DNA from: Mesostigma viride
Taxonomy: Eukaryota > Streptophyta > Mesostigmatophyceae > Mesostigmatales > Mesostigmataceae
Direction of reading: 5' to 3'
Assembly: GCA_009746045.1 (NCBI GenBank)
Contig: RPFO01000131.1
Coordinates: forward strand, 554,162 to 618,161
DNA length: 64,000 bases
The first letter of the stretch is position 1, and every line of letters begins with the position of its first letter. Made by a program: the position numbers and the translations under genes. Below are positions 7,193 through 17,679 of this stretch, in pieces. A model generated the notes under the pieces. The model had not been told where the DNA came from, ran no database searches, and saw only the letters and a list, made by a program, of their open reading frames with translations.

Positions 7193-10100
7193 GGTGCCTG
7201 AGGTGCTTCCAACGAGGGCACGCACGGCACAACTGCCCCAACAACGACTCCCTGGCCAACGGGGTGGATCTCTGCCCGGGCTGCTGGCACGCACGTCATC
7301 CCCTGGGGCCTCCAGGCAGCCGTTGCAACAGGCCTCGCTACCCAAATCAATGTGAGTTCACTCACCTTATGTACTCTGAGGATGATGATCTCATTACCAT
7401 TGGGGATGGCAACCAGGGCATAATTGATTTTGAGGCAGCAACCTTACTGTCCTCCCAACACCCTGTTCTGGAACCTTACATAAAAGCACTAACCCCTACT
7501 GTTGACAACTCCATAGATATCAAGGAGCTTGCTCATCAGCTGCACCTAGCCATGGGTCATGAAACAGTGGCTGAGGAACTGGCCAGACGGCTGGGGGGTA
7601 GTAGCATGGGAAAACAACTCAGGAATGCAGTAAAACTGGCTAGACAACACTGTCAAGAATGTCAGTTCAATAGCCCCAAACCTCAAAAATGGCATACTGC
7701 AACTCCTTCCACCAATAGGGGCATGATAGTGGGGGATGTGATGCACATCAACAAAGATGTCCAACCCTACCTGATCCTAAAAGACTCATGGTCCAGGTTC
7801 ACAGTAATGGAACCCCTACCTGGCATGTCTGCAGGGCAGCTACGTGTTGCACTCATGATTGCTTTACCCAGATTCTACCCAGTTGACAGAATTTTGCTTG
7901 ATCAACAATTTTCTTGTCTGACTGACCTGGAAGGGTGTGAAGCAATAGAGATTGCTGGGCTGGAAGATCATGAGGGTCAGGGGGTCATTGAAAGAACCAT
8001 CAGATCTGTCAAAACCCTACTAGCCAAAAATCCTTCCAAGGATGCTACTTCAGGGGTCTATTGTGACAGGGCACTCTGGTGTCATGAAATGTGCACAACC
8101 CTAAACATGAGACCTGTCTTGCATGCCACGTGGGGTGAAGTAATCCCAGCAGGCCTGCAGGCAGGTGTATATCCCCCAGAGGTGATAGCACTGTACAACA
8201 CTGCACGTGCACAAACCTCAGCAAAACTGGCAGAAAAAGATAAAACCCATTCCAGGCCAGTATTCCAAAAAGGTGATCAAGTTCTCTATTACAAGGAAAA
8301 CAGCTTTGGTAAGGTTGGAACTTGGCTAGGTCCAGTTACCATCCGTGGATTTACCAAAAACAGCAAGACCGTGGAGGTCAAGCACAATATCAATGGGAAG
8401 CGTCACAGGGTGAGCTGTCATAGAATTAAGAAGTATTATTCTCCCATGGCAGACGTGCCTGGGGAAGAGTCTTTAAGCATGGACTCACTACTTCTATCTG
8501 GCAACTCCAGCATGCCCAGCAGTAGCTCTGAGCCACCAATTACTGCTGTTGACAGCACCACAGCACCCTCTGTGAACCCTTCCACCCTCAGTGAAGCCAG
8601 GCCCACTTCACAACCTGGGGATTGCTTAACCAGGCACGAGGTAGCTGGGTTGGAAGCATTAGCTCAGCCCCAAGGCACCAAATTGTCTGCCAACCCTCCC
8701 GCTCTGAGGTCAAGATTGGCAGTCGCCTTGCAAGCATTACACAGGTCACATAAGCAACAAGCTGCTGTGGCCGCAGGGTTGGCAAAAGTCTCAGCTGTGT
8801 GCACTAGTCAGGACCCCTGGACCCTGGCAATAGACACTCAGGCACAGGTCAGTGTGATCAGTGCACAAGCCATCCCTGGTCTTGAGATTGCACCTTCATT
8901 TTGGGCACGGGTGCAGGATTTCTCAGGCCAAAGCTCACTGGATGTAGTGGGACAAGTGATGCTCCCTATACTTGGTATTCAGACACCCTTCCAGGTGGTG
9001 GAGGGGTACTCTGGTAACACCTTGTTGGGGGAACCTTTTGTATCCTATCCTGGGGTGCTTATCTCAGCTAATGAGCTCAGTGTCACAGGGGTGGGTGCAG
9101 TTCCTCTGGACCACTTTAAAATCCCTCTCTCCAGTATTGTCCCTGGTATGGATGCTGTCATCAAGGCAGTCAACACTCAGTATGCACCAGGGGAGATCCC
9201 TGATCTGGACAAGTTAGTGCACAGCCAGTTCCTCCATCCCTCAGCCTTTGGGCTGGGTAAGTGGGACATAGCCATGCACTCACCCCACCAAATCTCCCAC
9301 GTCATACAAGAATGCAAAACACAAAAAGGGTTTACCAAGTGGCTGATGGCCATTGTCCACCAAGCCAGGCAGGAATGGGTCCTGCCCAACCCCAAAAACC
9401 CTCAATACAAACCGCCTGTCACCCCTTCATGGGACGTGCCAGAGGGAGCCAAAAAGCTCAGATTAAAATTTGTTCTCAAACAAAAACCACAAAAAGTGGG
9501 CTCCCCAATCTTCCATGCCAGACCATGTGTCACAGAATTAAAGGGGACCTCCACACTGCCAAAAGGGGAAACATACACACCTGGGCTGCAACAAACCTCA
9601 CTCAGGATCATGCTCTCCCTCTTCCTCCACAACCTCAATGCAGGCCAAGACTATGTCTGCAAAGCCACTGATATTAAAAGGGCCTTCCTCAGGGGGGACC
9701 CAGAAAAGGCTGAATCTGTGTGGAAAGGGAAGGTGTACGTGGTAGACACCCCAGCTGTGTGGAAACCTTATATTGATGAGCCCCACCTTATCATCAACAT
9801 TGGGGTGGAAGGGCTTGTCAGTGCCCCAAAAATTTTCAGAGACTCAGCAGAGGAAGTATTCAAAAAGCTCAAGGCCACGTATGATGACCTGGACCCATGC
9901 TTTTTTGTTGTACCCACCCCCTCTGGACTGCTGTTCTTTGTGTGGCATGGAGATGACCAACTCATTTGTGGGCCTAGAGCTGAGGTGGAAACCTTTATTC
10001 AGCAGGTCCAGGAATCATATGAGATTGGCAAACAGGTGGAATTGAGCACAACCCCCATCCAGTTCTGTGGCATCATGTTGCAGCTGCATAGGCAGCCAGA

Positions 10101-10659
10101 TCAGTGGGTCTGCTCTCTCTCCCCTCCTGCAGAATATATCCAAGATTGTCTAGATCTGCTGCAGGACAACTACCTCCCCTTACATATGTGTGCCACTGTT
10201 CAGGGCAAACTGGGGTGGTGGTCAGCCATCTGTGGGGCTCCCTTAGCTGTCATCAGCAGGGTCACCCATGATGTTCTAGTCAAGATCAAATGCAGTCACA
10301 TCAGGAAGTTGGTCAATGACTGTCCCCCCCTCATCCTCCATGGCCTGAATCTGATGGAAGACATCCACATCCAATGTGTCATGGACAGCTCCATGGAGAG
10401 CAGAACAATCAATCAGATGGGGGCACGGGAATCAGGGCTGTTTTTTCTCACCAACAGGTCAGATTACATGTCCCTCACTTCCTGGTACAGCAGGCTACAC
10501 CGCAGAAAACCTGGCAGCAGCAACTCAGCTGAATGTCGTGCTGTGGTGTCTGCTGCATTGCATGCTCGTTCCCTGCAGCACATGCTCACCTGGCTACAAA
10601 CCCAGGCAGGCAGCACATGCAATGTCATCTCACATCTCTATACTGACAGCAATCTGTGA
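6997..10659 (+). CDS. pol: Copia-1 Pol: zinc knuckle, integrase, protease-like, RT, RNase H
   Basis: A 1,220-residue frame, probably entered by -1 frameshift at 6,919-6,925 rather than at its own ATG. In order: an Asn/Gln-rich tract (residues 8-60) and a CCHC zinc knuckle (C67-C80). Next comes an integrase HHCC zinc site (H183, H188, C219, C222) and a core with D247, D302 and E332 in a VIERTIR context. A GPY/F-like tail follows (W-L-G-P, about 445). A retropepsin-like domain has DTQA at 613-616 and LLGEP near 677. RT has motif-A Asp892 in ATDIKRAF and HGDD at 984-987. RNase H has DSS, SAECRA and YTDSN. A TGA at 10,657 ends the frame before the last RNase H Asp, which lies further on in the same frame. 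Copia normally has protease before integrase and YVDD in RT. Confidence 0.9.
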   Translation: MPLHGNPNNNNNNNNNRSQQGNNNNRSQQGQNNNNNRSQQGQNRSQQGNNNNNNNNQPGNPGGSIRCLRCFQRGHARHNCPNNDSLANGVDLCPGCWHARHPLGPPGSRCNRPRYPNQCEFTHLMYSEDDDLITIGDGNQGIIDFEAATLLSSQHPVLEPYIKALTPTVDNSIDIKELAHQLHLAMGHETVAEELARRLGGSSMGKQLRNAVKLARQHCQECQFNSPKPQKWHTATPSTNRGMIVGDVMHINKDVQPYLILKDSWSRFTVMEPLPGMSAGQLRVALMIALPRFYPVDRILLDQQFSCLTDLEGCEAIEIAGLEDHEGQGVIERTIRSVKTLLAKNPSKDATSGVYCDRALWCHEMCTTLNMRPVLHATWGEVIPAGLQAGVYPPEVIALYNTARAQTSAKLAEKDKTHSRPVFQKGDQVLYYKENSFGKVGTWLGPVTIRGFTKNSKTVEVKHNINGKRHRVSCHRIKKYYSPMADVPGEESLSMDSLLLSGNSSMPSSSSEPPITAVDSTTAPSVNPSTLSEARPTSQPGDCLTRHEVAGLEALAQPQGTKLSANPPALRSRLAVALQALHRSHKQQAAVAAGLAKVSAVCTSQDPWTLAIDTQAQVSVISAQAIPGLEIAPSFWARVQDFSGQSSLDVVGQVMLPILGIQTPFQVVEGYSGNTLLGEPFVSYPGVLISANELSVTGVGAVPLDHFKIPLSSIVPGMDAVIKAVNTQYAPGEIPDLDKLVHSQFLHPSAFGLGKWDIAMHSPHQISHVIQECKTQKGFTKWLMAIVHQARQEWVLPNPKNPQYKPPVTPSWDVPEGAKKLRLKFVLKQKPQKVGSPIFHARPCVTELKGTSTLPKGETYTPGLQQTSLRIMLSLFLHNLNAGQDYVCKATDIKRAFLRGDPEKAESVWKGKVYVVDTPAVWKPYIDEPHLIINIGVEGLVSAPKIFRDSAEEVFKKLKATYDDLDPCFFVVPTPSGLLFFVWHGDDQLICGPRAEVETFIQQVQESYEIGKQVELSTTPIQFCGIMLQLHRQPDQWVCSLSPPAEYIQDCLDLLQDNYLPLHMCATVQGKLGWWSAICGAPLAVISRVTHDVLVKIKCSHIRKLVNDCPPLILHGLNLMEDIHIQCVMDSSMESRTINQMGARESGLFFLTNRSDYMSLTSWYSRLHRRKPGSSNSAECRAVVSAALHARSLQHMLTWLQTQAGSTCNVISHLYTDSNL

Positions 10660-10875
10660 TCAGTTTTCTAACCAAGAAATCTGTTCTGCTGCTGTCCACA
10701 CTGACTGGATTGGGTGATCCTCAAACAGGAGGCCACCTATTTTTCCAGCTGGACTCATGTGGATGATGAGGACAACCCAGCAGACGCTCTCACGAAGCTG
10801 CGGGATGCTGCTGGCCAACAGTACCAGCTCCTCTTTCAGAACATGAACCCCTATGATATCAGAGTCAGTGTTTGA
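10660..10875 (+). pseudogene. C-terminal end of Copia-1 RNase H, cut off by frame disruption
   Basis: The Pol frame resumes after about 50 bp: from about 10,703 it reads DWVILKQEATYFSSW and then NPADALTKL, the conserved RNase H C-terminal block that supplies the fourth catalytic Asp. It ends at TGA 10,873-10,875. Between 10,657 and about 10,702 this frame has stops, while the neighbouring frames look coding (VISFLTKKS). Two compensating indels therefore seem to have disabled this copy. Confidence 0.7.
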
Positions 10876-11249
10876 ATAAATGACTGGCCATAGCACAGTA
10901 CACAACCACCACACCCCCTTACCACAGCGATAGCTGCTGGGCGCCATAAAATTCAACACATTCGTTGTGGGGTGTGAGTGCTGGCTAGGTCAGATTTGTA
11001 TCCATTTGCAGCTTGAGGACACAAGCTTTGTATCCATTTACTTAATGTGTGCTTCAGTACCTGGCCAAACCAGCCAGCTGTGTACACCTTATTTAATGTG
11101 CAATATAACACCTGGCCAGAACAGCCAGCTGTAACCAACCTGGCTCAACCAGCCATGTCTCTTTTGTACCCCTAATCAACTTAAAAACAATAACAATAAT
11201 GTTGGGGGTGCAGACCTGCATTAAGAAATAAATAATAAAACAATACTGG
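10876..11249 (+). other. Copia-1 3' untranslated interior
   Basis: This non-coding interior lies between the Pol stop and the 3' LTR. It contains repeated CCTGGCCA...CAGCCAGCTGT phrases. No long polypurine tract abuts the LTR; the junction reads CAATACTGG then AGTTAG. A G-run (TTGGGGGTG) lies about 45 bp upstream. Confidence 0.6.
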
Positions 11250-11722
11250 AGTTAGTCTCCATGCTTTGCTGTAGACTAAGTCTCAAAGGCATTGTGAATA
11301 CAACGTATGAATAAGCCTTGTAAACCCACGTTGGTATGTGAATATAAATACCACGTGGGCTATGCAGATAGGGATGCTAGTCGAGTCGCATACGTTTCCC
11401 TAGATAGGTACTTTGGGTACTGAGGTACGTGACAGATGTCAGTACCCAGTATACGTAGTGTCCTGTCATTGGACGGTACTAGAGTATCCTAGATAGGAAC
11501 CGTACTGCAGCGTGCATTGATTTGTGATCGCACGATGCAGTGACTAGGCAGCTACCTGTCATCGTGCGGCCTCGGGCCAACGGTCTGCACCCAACGGTCA
11601 CTGGCGGCGCAGCCGGTGAGAGGAACGTTGATAAAGGGTAAACCTATTTTCTAATGAACCAAGCAATTCATTGCTCACAGCTTTCAGTGTTCTCAAGCAA
11701 TATATCCCACCGCAGTCTAACT
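11250..11722 (+). repeat. Copia-1 3' LTR
   Basis: A 473-bp direct repeat of 4,076-4,547 with the same AGTTAG...CTAACT ends, followed by the TSD ACTAT and resumption of the satellite spacer (ACTATTCCTTGAC). Confidence 0.95.
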
Positions 11723-14229
11723 ACTATTCCTTGACATCCAGGTACGTAGACAAGCCATGATGACACCATGGGAGCCTGAATCCTCATCATTAGTTACATA
11801 AATGCCAACCATGTACGTAGACAAGCCATGATGACACCATGGGAGCCTGAATCCTCATCATTGATTACATAAATGCCATCCATGTACGTAGACGGGCGAT
11901 GATGACACCATGGGAGCCTGAATCCTCATCATTAATTACATAAATGCCATCCATGTACGTAGACGGGCCATGATGACACCATGGGAGCCTGAATCCTCAT
12001 CATTAATTACATAAATGCCATCCATGTACGTAGACGGGCCATGATGACACCATGGGAGCCTGAATCCTCATCATTAATTACATAAATGCCATTCATGTTC
12101 GTAGACGGGCCATGATGACACCATGGGAGCCTGAATCCTCATCATTAACTACATACATGCCATCCATGTACGTACACGGGCCATGATGACACCATGGGAG
12201 CCTGAATCCTCATCATTTACTATTCCTTGACATCCATGTACGTAGGCCAGCCATGGAGACACCATGGGAGCCTGAATCCTCCTCATTAATTACATAAATG
12301 CCAACCATGTACGTAGACAAGCCATGATGACACCAATGGAGCCTGAATCCTCTTCATTTACTATTCCTTGCCATTCATGTACGTAGACGGGCCATGATGA
12401 CACCATGGGAGCCTGAATCCTCATCATTTATTACATAAATGCCATTCATGTACGTAGACGGGCCATGATGACACCATGGGAGCCTGAATCCTCATCATTA
12501 ATTACATACATGCCATCCATGTACGTAGGCCATGCAGCCATGATGACACCATGGGAGCCTAAATCCTCCTCATTAATTACATAAATGCCAACCATGTACG
12601 TAGACGGGCCATGATGACACCATGGGAGCCTGAATCCTCATCATTTTTTTTTTCTTCGACATCCATGTACGTAGGCCAGCCATGATGACACCATGGGAGC
12701 CTGAATCCTCGTCATTTTTTTTTCTTTGACATCCATGTACGTAGACGGGCCATGATGACACCATGGGAGCCTTGAATCCTCATCATTAATTACATACTTG
12801 CCATCCATGTACGTAGGCCAGCCATGATGACACCATGGGAGCCTAAATCCTCCTCATTAATTACATAAATGCCAACCATGTACATAGGCCAGCCATGGAG
12901 AGTCACACCATGGGAGCCTGAATCCTCCTCATTAATTACATACATGCCAACCATGTACGTAGACAAGCCATGATGACACCATGGGAGCCTGAATCCTCAT
13001 CATTTACTTTTCCTTGACATCCATGTACGTAGACGGGCCATGATGACACCATGGGAGCCTGAATCCTCATCATTAATAACATAAATGCCATCCATGTACG
13101 TAGGCCAGCCATGATGACACCATGGGAGCCTAAATCCTCCTCATTAATTACATAAATGCCAACCATGTACGTAGACAAGCCATGATGACACCATGGGAGC
13201 CTGAATCCTAATCATTAATTACATACATGCCATCCATGTACGTACACGGGCCATGATGACACCATGGGAGCCTAAATCCTCCTCATTTTTTTTTTCTTTG
13301 ACATCCATGTACGTAGACGGGCCATGATGACACCATGGGAGCCTGAATCCTCATCATTAATTACATAAATGACATCCATGTACGTAGACAAGCCATGATG
13401 ACACCAATGGAGCCTGAATCCTCATCATTAATTACATAAATGCCATCCATGTACGTACACAGGCGATGATGACACCATGGGAGCCTAAATCCTCCTCATG
13501 AATTACATAAATGCCAACCATGTACATAGGCCAGCCATGGAGAGTCACACCATGGGAGCCTGAATCCTCCTCATTAATTACATACATGCCAACCATGTAC
13601 GTAGACAAGCCATGATGACACCATGGGAGCCTGAATCCTCATCATTTACTTTTCCTTGACATCCATGTACGTAGACGGGCCATGATGACACCATGGGAGC
13701 CTGAATCCTCATCATTAATAACATAAATGCCATCCATGTACGTAGGCCAGCCATGATGACACCATGGGAGCCTGAATCCTCATCATTTACTATTCCTTGA
13801 CATCCATGTACGTAGGCCAGCCATGGAGACACCATGGGAGCCTGAATCCTCCTCATTAATTACATAAATGCCAACCATGTACGTAGACAAGCCATGATGA
13901 CACCATGGGAGCCTGAATCCTAATCATTTACTATTCCTTGACATCCATGTACGTAGACGGGCCATGATGACACCATGGGAGCCTGAATCCTCATCATTTA
14001 CTATTCCTTGACATCCATGTACGTAGGCCAGCCATGGAGACACCATGGGAGCCTGAATCCTCATCATTAATTACATACTTGCCATTCATGTACGTAGACA
14101 AGCCATGATGACACCATGGGAGCCTGAATCCTCATCATTTACTACTCCTTGACATCCATGTACGTAGGCCAGCCATGGAGACACCATGGGAGCCTGAATC
14201 CTCCTCATTAATTACATAAATGCCAACCA
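11723..14229 (-). repeat. minisatellite block B1 (reverse orientation)
   Basis: About 36 tandem units are in the same orientation as block A. Constant parts are GATGACACCATGGGAGCCTG, AATCCTCATCATT and CCATGTACGTAGAC. At least three spacer types alternate: ATTACATAAATGCC; ACTATTCCTTGACAT; and a T-run followed by CTTTGACAT. A second unit class has GGAGACACC instead of GATGACACC. Higher-order runs recur (compare 12,880-13,110 with 13,520-13,750). Short reading frames here are repeats of the unit, not genes. Confidence 0.97.
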
Positions 14230-15172
14230 ATGCTCCCATGGTGTCATCATGGCTTGTCTACGTACATGGATGGCATTTATGTAATTAATGATGAGGATTC
14301 AGGCTCCCATGGGGTCATCATGGCTTGTCTACGTACATGGTTGGCATTTATGTAATTAATGAGGAGGATTCAGGCTCCCATGGTGTCTCCATGGCTGGCC
14401 TACGTACATGGATGGCATTTATGTAATTAATGAGGAGGATTTAGGCTCCCATGGTGTCATCATGGCCCGTCTACGTACATGGATGGCCTTTATGTAAGTA
14501 ATGATGAGGATTCAGGCTCCCATGGTGTCATCATGGCCCGTCTACGTACATGGATGTCAAGGAATAGTAAATGATGAGGATTCAGGCTCCCATGGTGTCT
14601 CCATGGTCCGTCTACGTACATGAATGGCAAGTATGTAATTAATGATGAGGATTCAGGCTCCCATGGTGTCATCATGGCTGGCCTACGTACATGAATGGCA
14701 TTTATGTAATTAATGATGAGGATTCAGGCTCCCATGGTGTCATCATGGCCCGTCTACGTACATGGATGGCATTTTTGTATATAATGATGAGGATTCAGGC
14801 TCCCATGGGGTCATCATGGCTTGTCTACGTACATGGTTGGCATTTATGTAATTAATGAGGAGGATTCAGGCTCCCATGGTGTCTCCATGGCTGGCCTACG
14901 TACATGGATGGCCTTTATGTAAGTAATGATGAGGATTCAGGCTCCCATGGTGTCATCATGGCCCGTCTACGTACATGGTTGGCATTTATGTAATTAATGA
15001 GGAGGATTCAGGCTCCCATGGTGTCATCATGGCCCGTCTACGTACATGGATGTCAAGGAATAGTAAATGATGAGGATTCAGGCTCCCATGGTGTCATCAT
15101 GGCCCGTCTACGTACATGGATGTCAAGGAATAGTAAATGATGAGGATTCAGGCTCCCATGGTGTCTCCATGG
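14230..15172 (+). repeat. minisatellite block B2 (forward orientation)
   Basis: From about 14,230 the same unit continues as its reverse complement (GAGGATTCAGGCTCCCATGG ... TCTACGTACATGGATGGC). The junction is abrupt: CAACCA of a reverse unit meets ATGCTCCCATGGTG of a forward unit. The block ends where LINE sequence begins after ATGGTGTCTCCATGG. Confidence 0.96.
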
Positions 15173-16894
15173 CCCACCCCAACGAGCTCCCGCCGTTCAC
15201 CGAGCTCGAGCTGAGCACCGCCGCCAAGCAACTCCGCTTCTATGCTGCCGTTGGACCTGACCAGCTCCCAGCCCCGGTGATTAAGCTGACGGCGCTCACG
15301 GGGTTCCTGCTTGACGTCTGCAACCGGATCCTGCTTGCCGACGCGCCGCCGATTCCGGAGTGGCAGCACAGCTACCGTATTATGCTGTACAAAAACAAAG
15401 GTTCCCCTGACGACCCCGCCAACTACAGAGGAGTCTGCATCCAGAGCGCCGCACTTAAGTTGTTCATGCGCATGATCCTCAACCGCCTTCGTTCTGCTCT
15501 CGACTGTCACCTTGGGGAAAGTCAAATGGGCTTCCGTCCTGGGCGCAACACCGTCATGGCCATCTTCGTCGCGCGTCGCCTCTTCGAGGAAATCGCTCTC
15601 CTGCAACCTGGTGAGTTTCCCGCCATCCTGATCTTCGTCGACTTCATCAAGGCTTTTGATTCTGTCCTCTGGGACGCTCTATGGGCTGTACTTGCTCGCG
15701 CTCGCGTCCCCACTCCCCTGATTACCGTCATCCGCACGCTGTATGAGGGGTCCACCACTTCGGTGCGCACTCAGCACGGCATAACCCCGCCCTGCCCACT
15801 GCAGACCGGCGTCTGGCAGGGTTGCGTCCTGTCGCCGTACCTGTTTATTATTGTAGTGGATTATGTTATGCGCCAGGCACGTGCTCGCTTTGCTAGCATT
15901 GCAGGCCGTGCCCCTGGCCTAGCGATCACGAACGAGCTTGGGGAAGGGGGGCCGACTAACAAGCAGAATTTACTAGCTGACCTCATTTATGCCGACGACA
16001 TCACGCTCATCGAGAAGCCGGAGTCTGCCCAACTTTGGCTGGACTGCCTGGCGCTCGAGGCTCGGGCGGTTGGTCTAGAAATCAGCCCCAAAACGGAGGC
16101 CCTGGCCCTCGGCATGGCAGGGCCCCCACCCACACTCCGCCTCTTAGACGATGCCGAGGTCAACTACCCTACTTCAGGCCGCTTCAAGCTGCTCGGCAGT
16201 TGGCTTCCTGACTGCGAGGACGACATGACGACACGGATCGGCATGGCGTGGGCGCACCTCCATGACCACCGCCGCTGGTGGAGCAACCCCGCCCTACCCC
16301 GGATCGTCAAGCGTGACGGTCCTCTTCAAGGTCGTCATTCTGACGATCCTGACCTACGGCGCCGAGACGTGGACACTGATGCAGGAGCTGGAGCAACGAC
16401 TCGACGGCGCCGTCACCAAGATGCTGCGCAAGGCCCTTAACATCCCCTTTGGTTTGCACATTAGTAATGAGGATTTGTACGCTGATTTGCCCTATGTTTC
16501 CCACATTATTAGGCACAGGCGCCTGGGCCTAGCCGGGCACCTGGCCCGCACAGATCAGGTAGATACATCAGATAGACTAGCTGGCACCAAGCCCGCCCAG
16601 CCTGGGCGATATGTCCTCACCTGGCGTGCCCCCGGCCGCGCGCGGCAGGGCCGCCACCCGTGGACTTTTCGTGATAGACTCGGCATGGACATGTGCTACA
16701 CTAGACGTGACGGGCTCACCCCCGGGCAGCCTCCTGGTTTGTCTGTAATATGGAGGCAGATGGTGCGCAAGGATAGATGGCAAGTAGTGATGAAGGAGAC
16801 CACCCCCAAGCCTGTGGGGGCTCCGCGTGTGACCAAGTATGGCATTCATAGCGATTCGGGCCGCGGTGCCCACACCCCTGTAACTAGGACCTAG
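15173..16894 (+). pseudogene. LINE reverse transcriptase, truncated and frameshifted
   Basis: The frame enters from satellite sequence and encodes an RT core: a YKNKGSPDDPANYRG block near the start, FRPGRN, motif A FVDFIKAFDS at about 15,634-15,663, a LQTGVWQGCVLSP block, and catalytic YADD at 15,988-15,999. Around 16,300 the frame is lost, and coding continues in the next frame to 16,894 with LTYGAETW, the HLARTDQVD block and a basic C-terminus. A single indel in a GC-rich stretch explains this. The missing N-terminus (endonuclease) and the frameshift make it non-functional. Downstream, ACGTGACGCAGTCACGT forms a hairpin just before the TTAA tail. Confidence 0.88.
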
Positions 16895-16988
16895 ATAGCT
16901 TATACCATCCATTCCATCCCATGTTCCCCTCCCACTGAGGACTTATGCTCACGTGACGCAGTCACGTGTCTATTAATTAATTAATTAA
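15173..16988 (+). mobile_element. 5'-truncated LINE (non-LTR retrotransposon), copy 1
   Basis: An RT-containing fragment inserted in the satellite. The target-site duplication ATGGTGTCTCCATGG lies at 15,158-15,172 and again at 18,710-18,724. The 3' end is a run of TTAA repeats (about 16,971-16,988) rather than poly-A. The tail has since been split by the TTAA-flanked element. The 5' half (endonuclease region) is missing. C-terminal GAETW and RRLGLAGHLAR-type blocks suggest the RTE/CR1-like range of LINE clades, but the clade is not certain. Confidence 0.88.
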
Positions 16989-17003
16989 CTCGTCGTCTGT
17001 CCC

Positions 17004-17679
17004 AACTCAGTCCTCACAGGAGGACTGAGTTGACAATTTTCAACCGCGTGTAGCGACTAGGTGGGGGGTCCATCCCAAATGTTTTGATGTGGATCTGGGG
17101 TGTACTAGATATCATTTTGTTGGCAAAAATACTGCATATGTGAAAACTTGACCCGAACACCTGAAAATTACACGGACGTTGGGCGCCCCTCGCGAATTTG
17201 CATTTTTCGGGATAAGAACGAGTGGGAAAAATTTAATCAAATCCTGGTGCATGAAGAAAAAATATAGGCATGTAAACAACATAGTTCTTGAAGCGTGGCA
17301 AAAAACTGGGCTCCATTTGGCCACTGCAACTGCCTGAAACAATTAAAAAACTCTCAGTCCTCAGGAGAGGAATGGGGCTTTTGCTAACTTTGCTAGCATG
17401 TAAGTGCGGTCATACTACATCACCGTGGCCACCAACCATCCCAATCAACTCATTTCCCTTCAAGCATTACAGGACAACACACTTGCATCATCATACTTCA
17501 GGTATATCATACCTTATCATGTAGTGAGAGCCTATGCATGCATGTAGGGAATGGGCTTGGATACCTACCAACAAAGGGTTATGTTATAAGTGTCAACCAC
17601 CAATATAATGGGTAGGTTAAGCATATTTCCATTGTTTCAAACAACAATAGATATGGCTATAACTGTTTTGCCTTGCCAT
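17004..17679. other. left interior of the TTAA element, no gene seen
   Basis: A/T-rich sequence with only short, unconvincing reading frames. An ACTCAGTCCTC / GAGGACTGAGTT hairpin lies next to the left TIR. Confidence 0.5.

Larger units (their letters stand above)
4076..11722 (+). mobile_element. Copia-1: LTR retrotransposon, 7,647 bp, young but frameshifted
   Basis: LTRs of 472 and 473 bp differ at about two positions (an extra T, and GCATTC versus GCAGTC), and a 5-bp TSD is present, so the insertion is recent. The interior encodes Gag in two frames and then integrase, a protease-like domain, RT and RNase H. Integrase precedes RT, as in Copia/Pseudoviridae. The protease-like domain after integrase is unusual. 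The LTR ends are AGTTAG...CTAACT, not TG...CA. Gag starts only 18 bp after the 5' LTR, and no tRNA-like primer-binding site is apparent. Confidence 0.93.

Noticed and set aside
12573-13856. Many 60-150 residue reading frames through the minisatellite blocks, here and in all other blocks (for example 43,606-43,854 and 56,482-56,889)
   Set aside because: They are translations of the tandem unit, occur on both strands, change frame with unit variants and have no start or codon signal. They are repeats, not proteins.
11723-14229. CRISPR array
   Set aside because: Units are about 70 bp, the spacers are a few repeated variants rather than unique, and the context is eukaryotic with retrotransposons and no cas genes.
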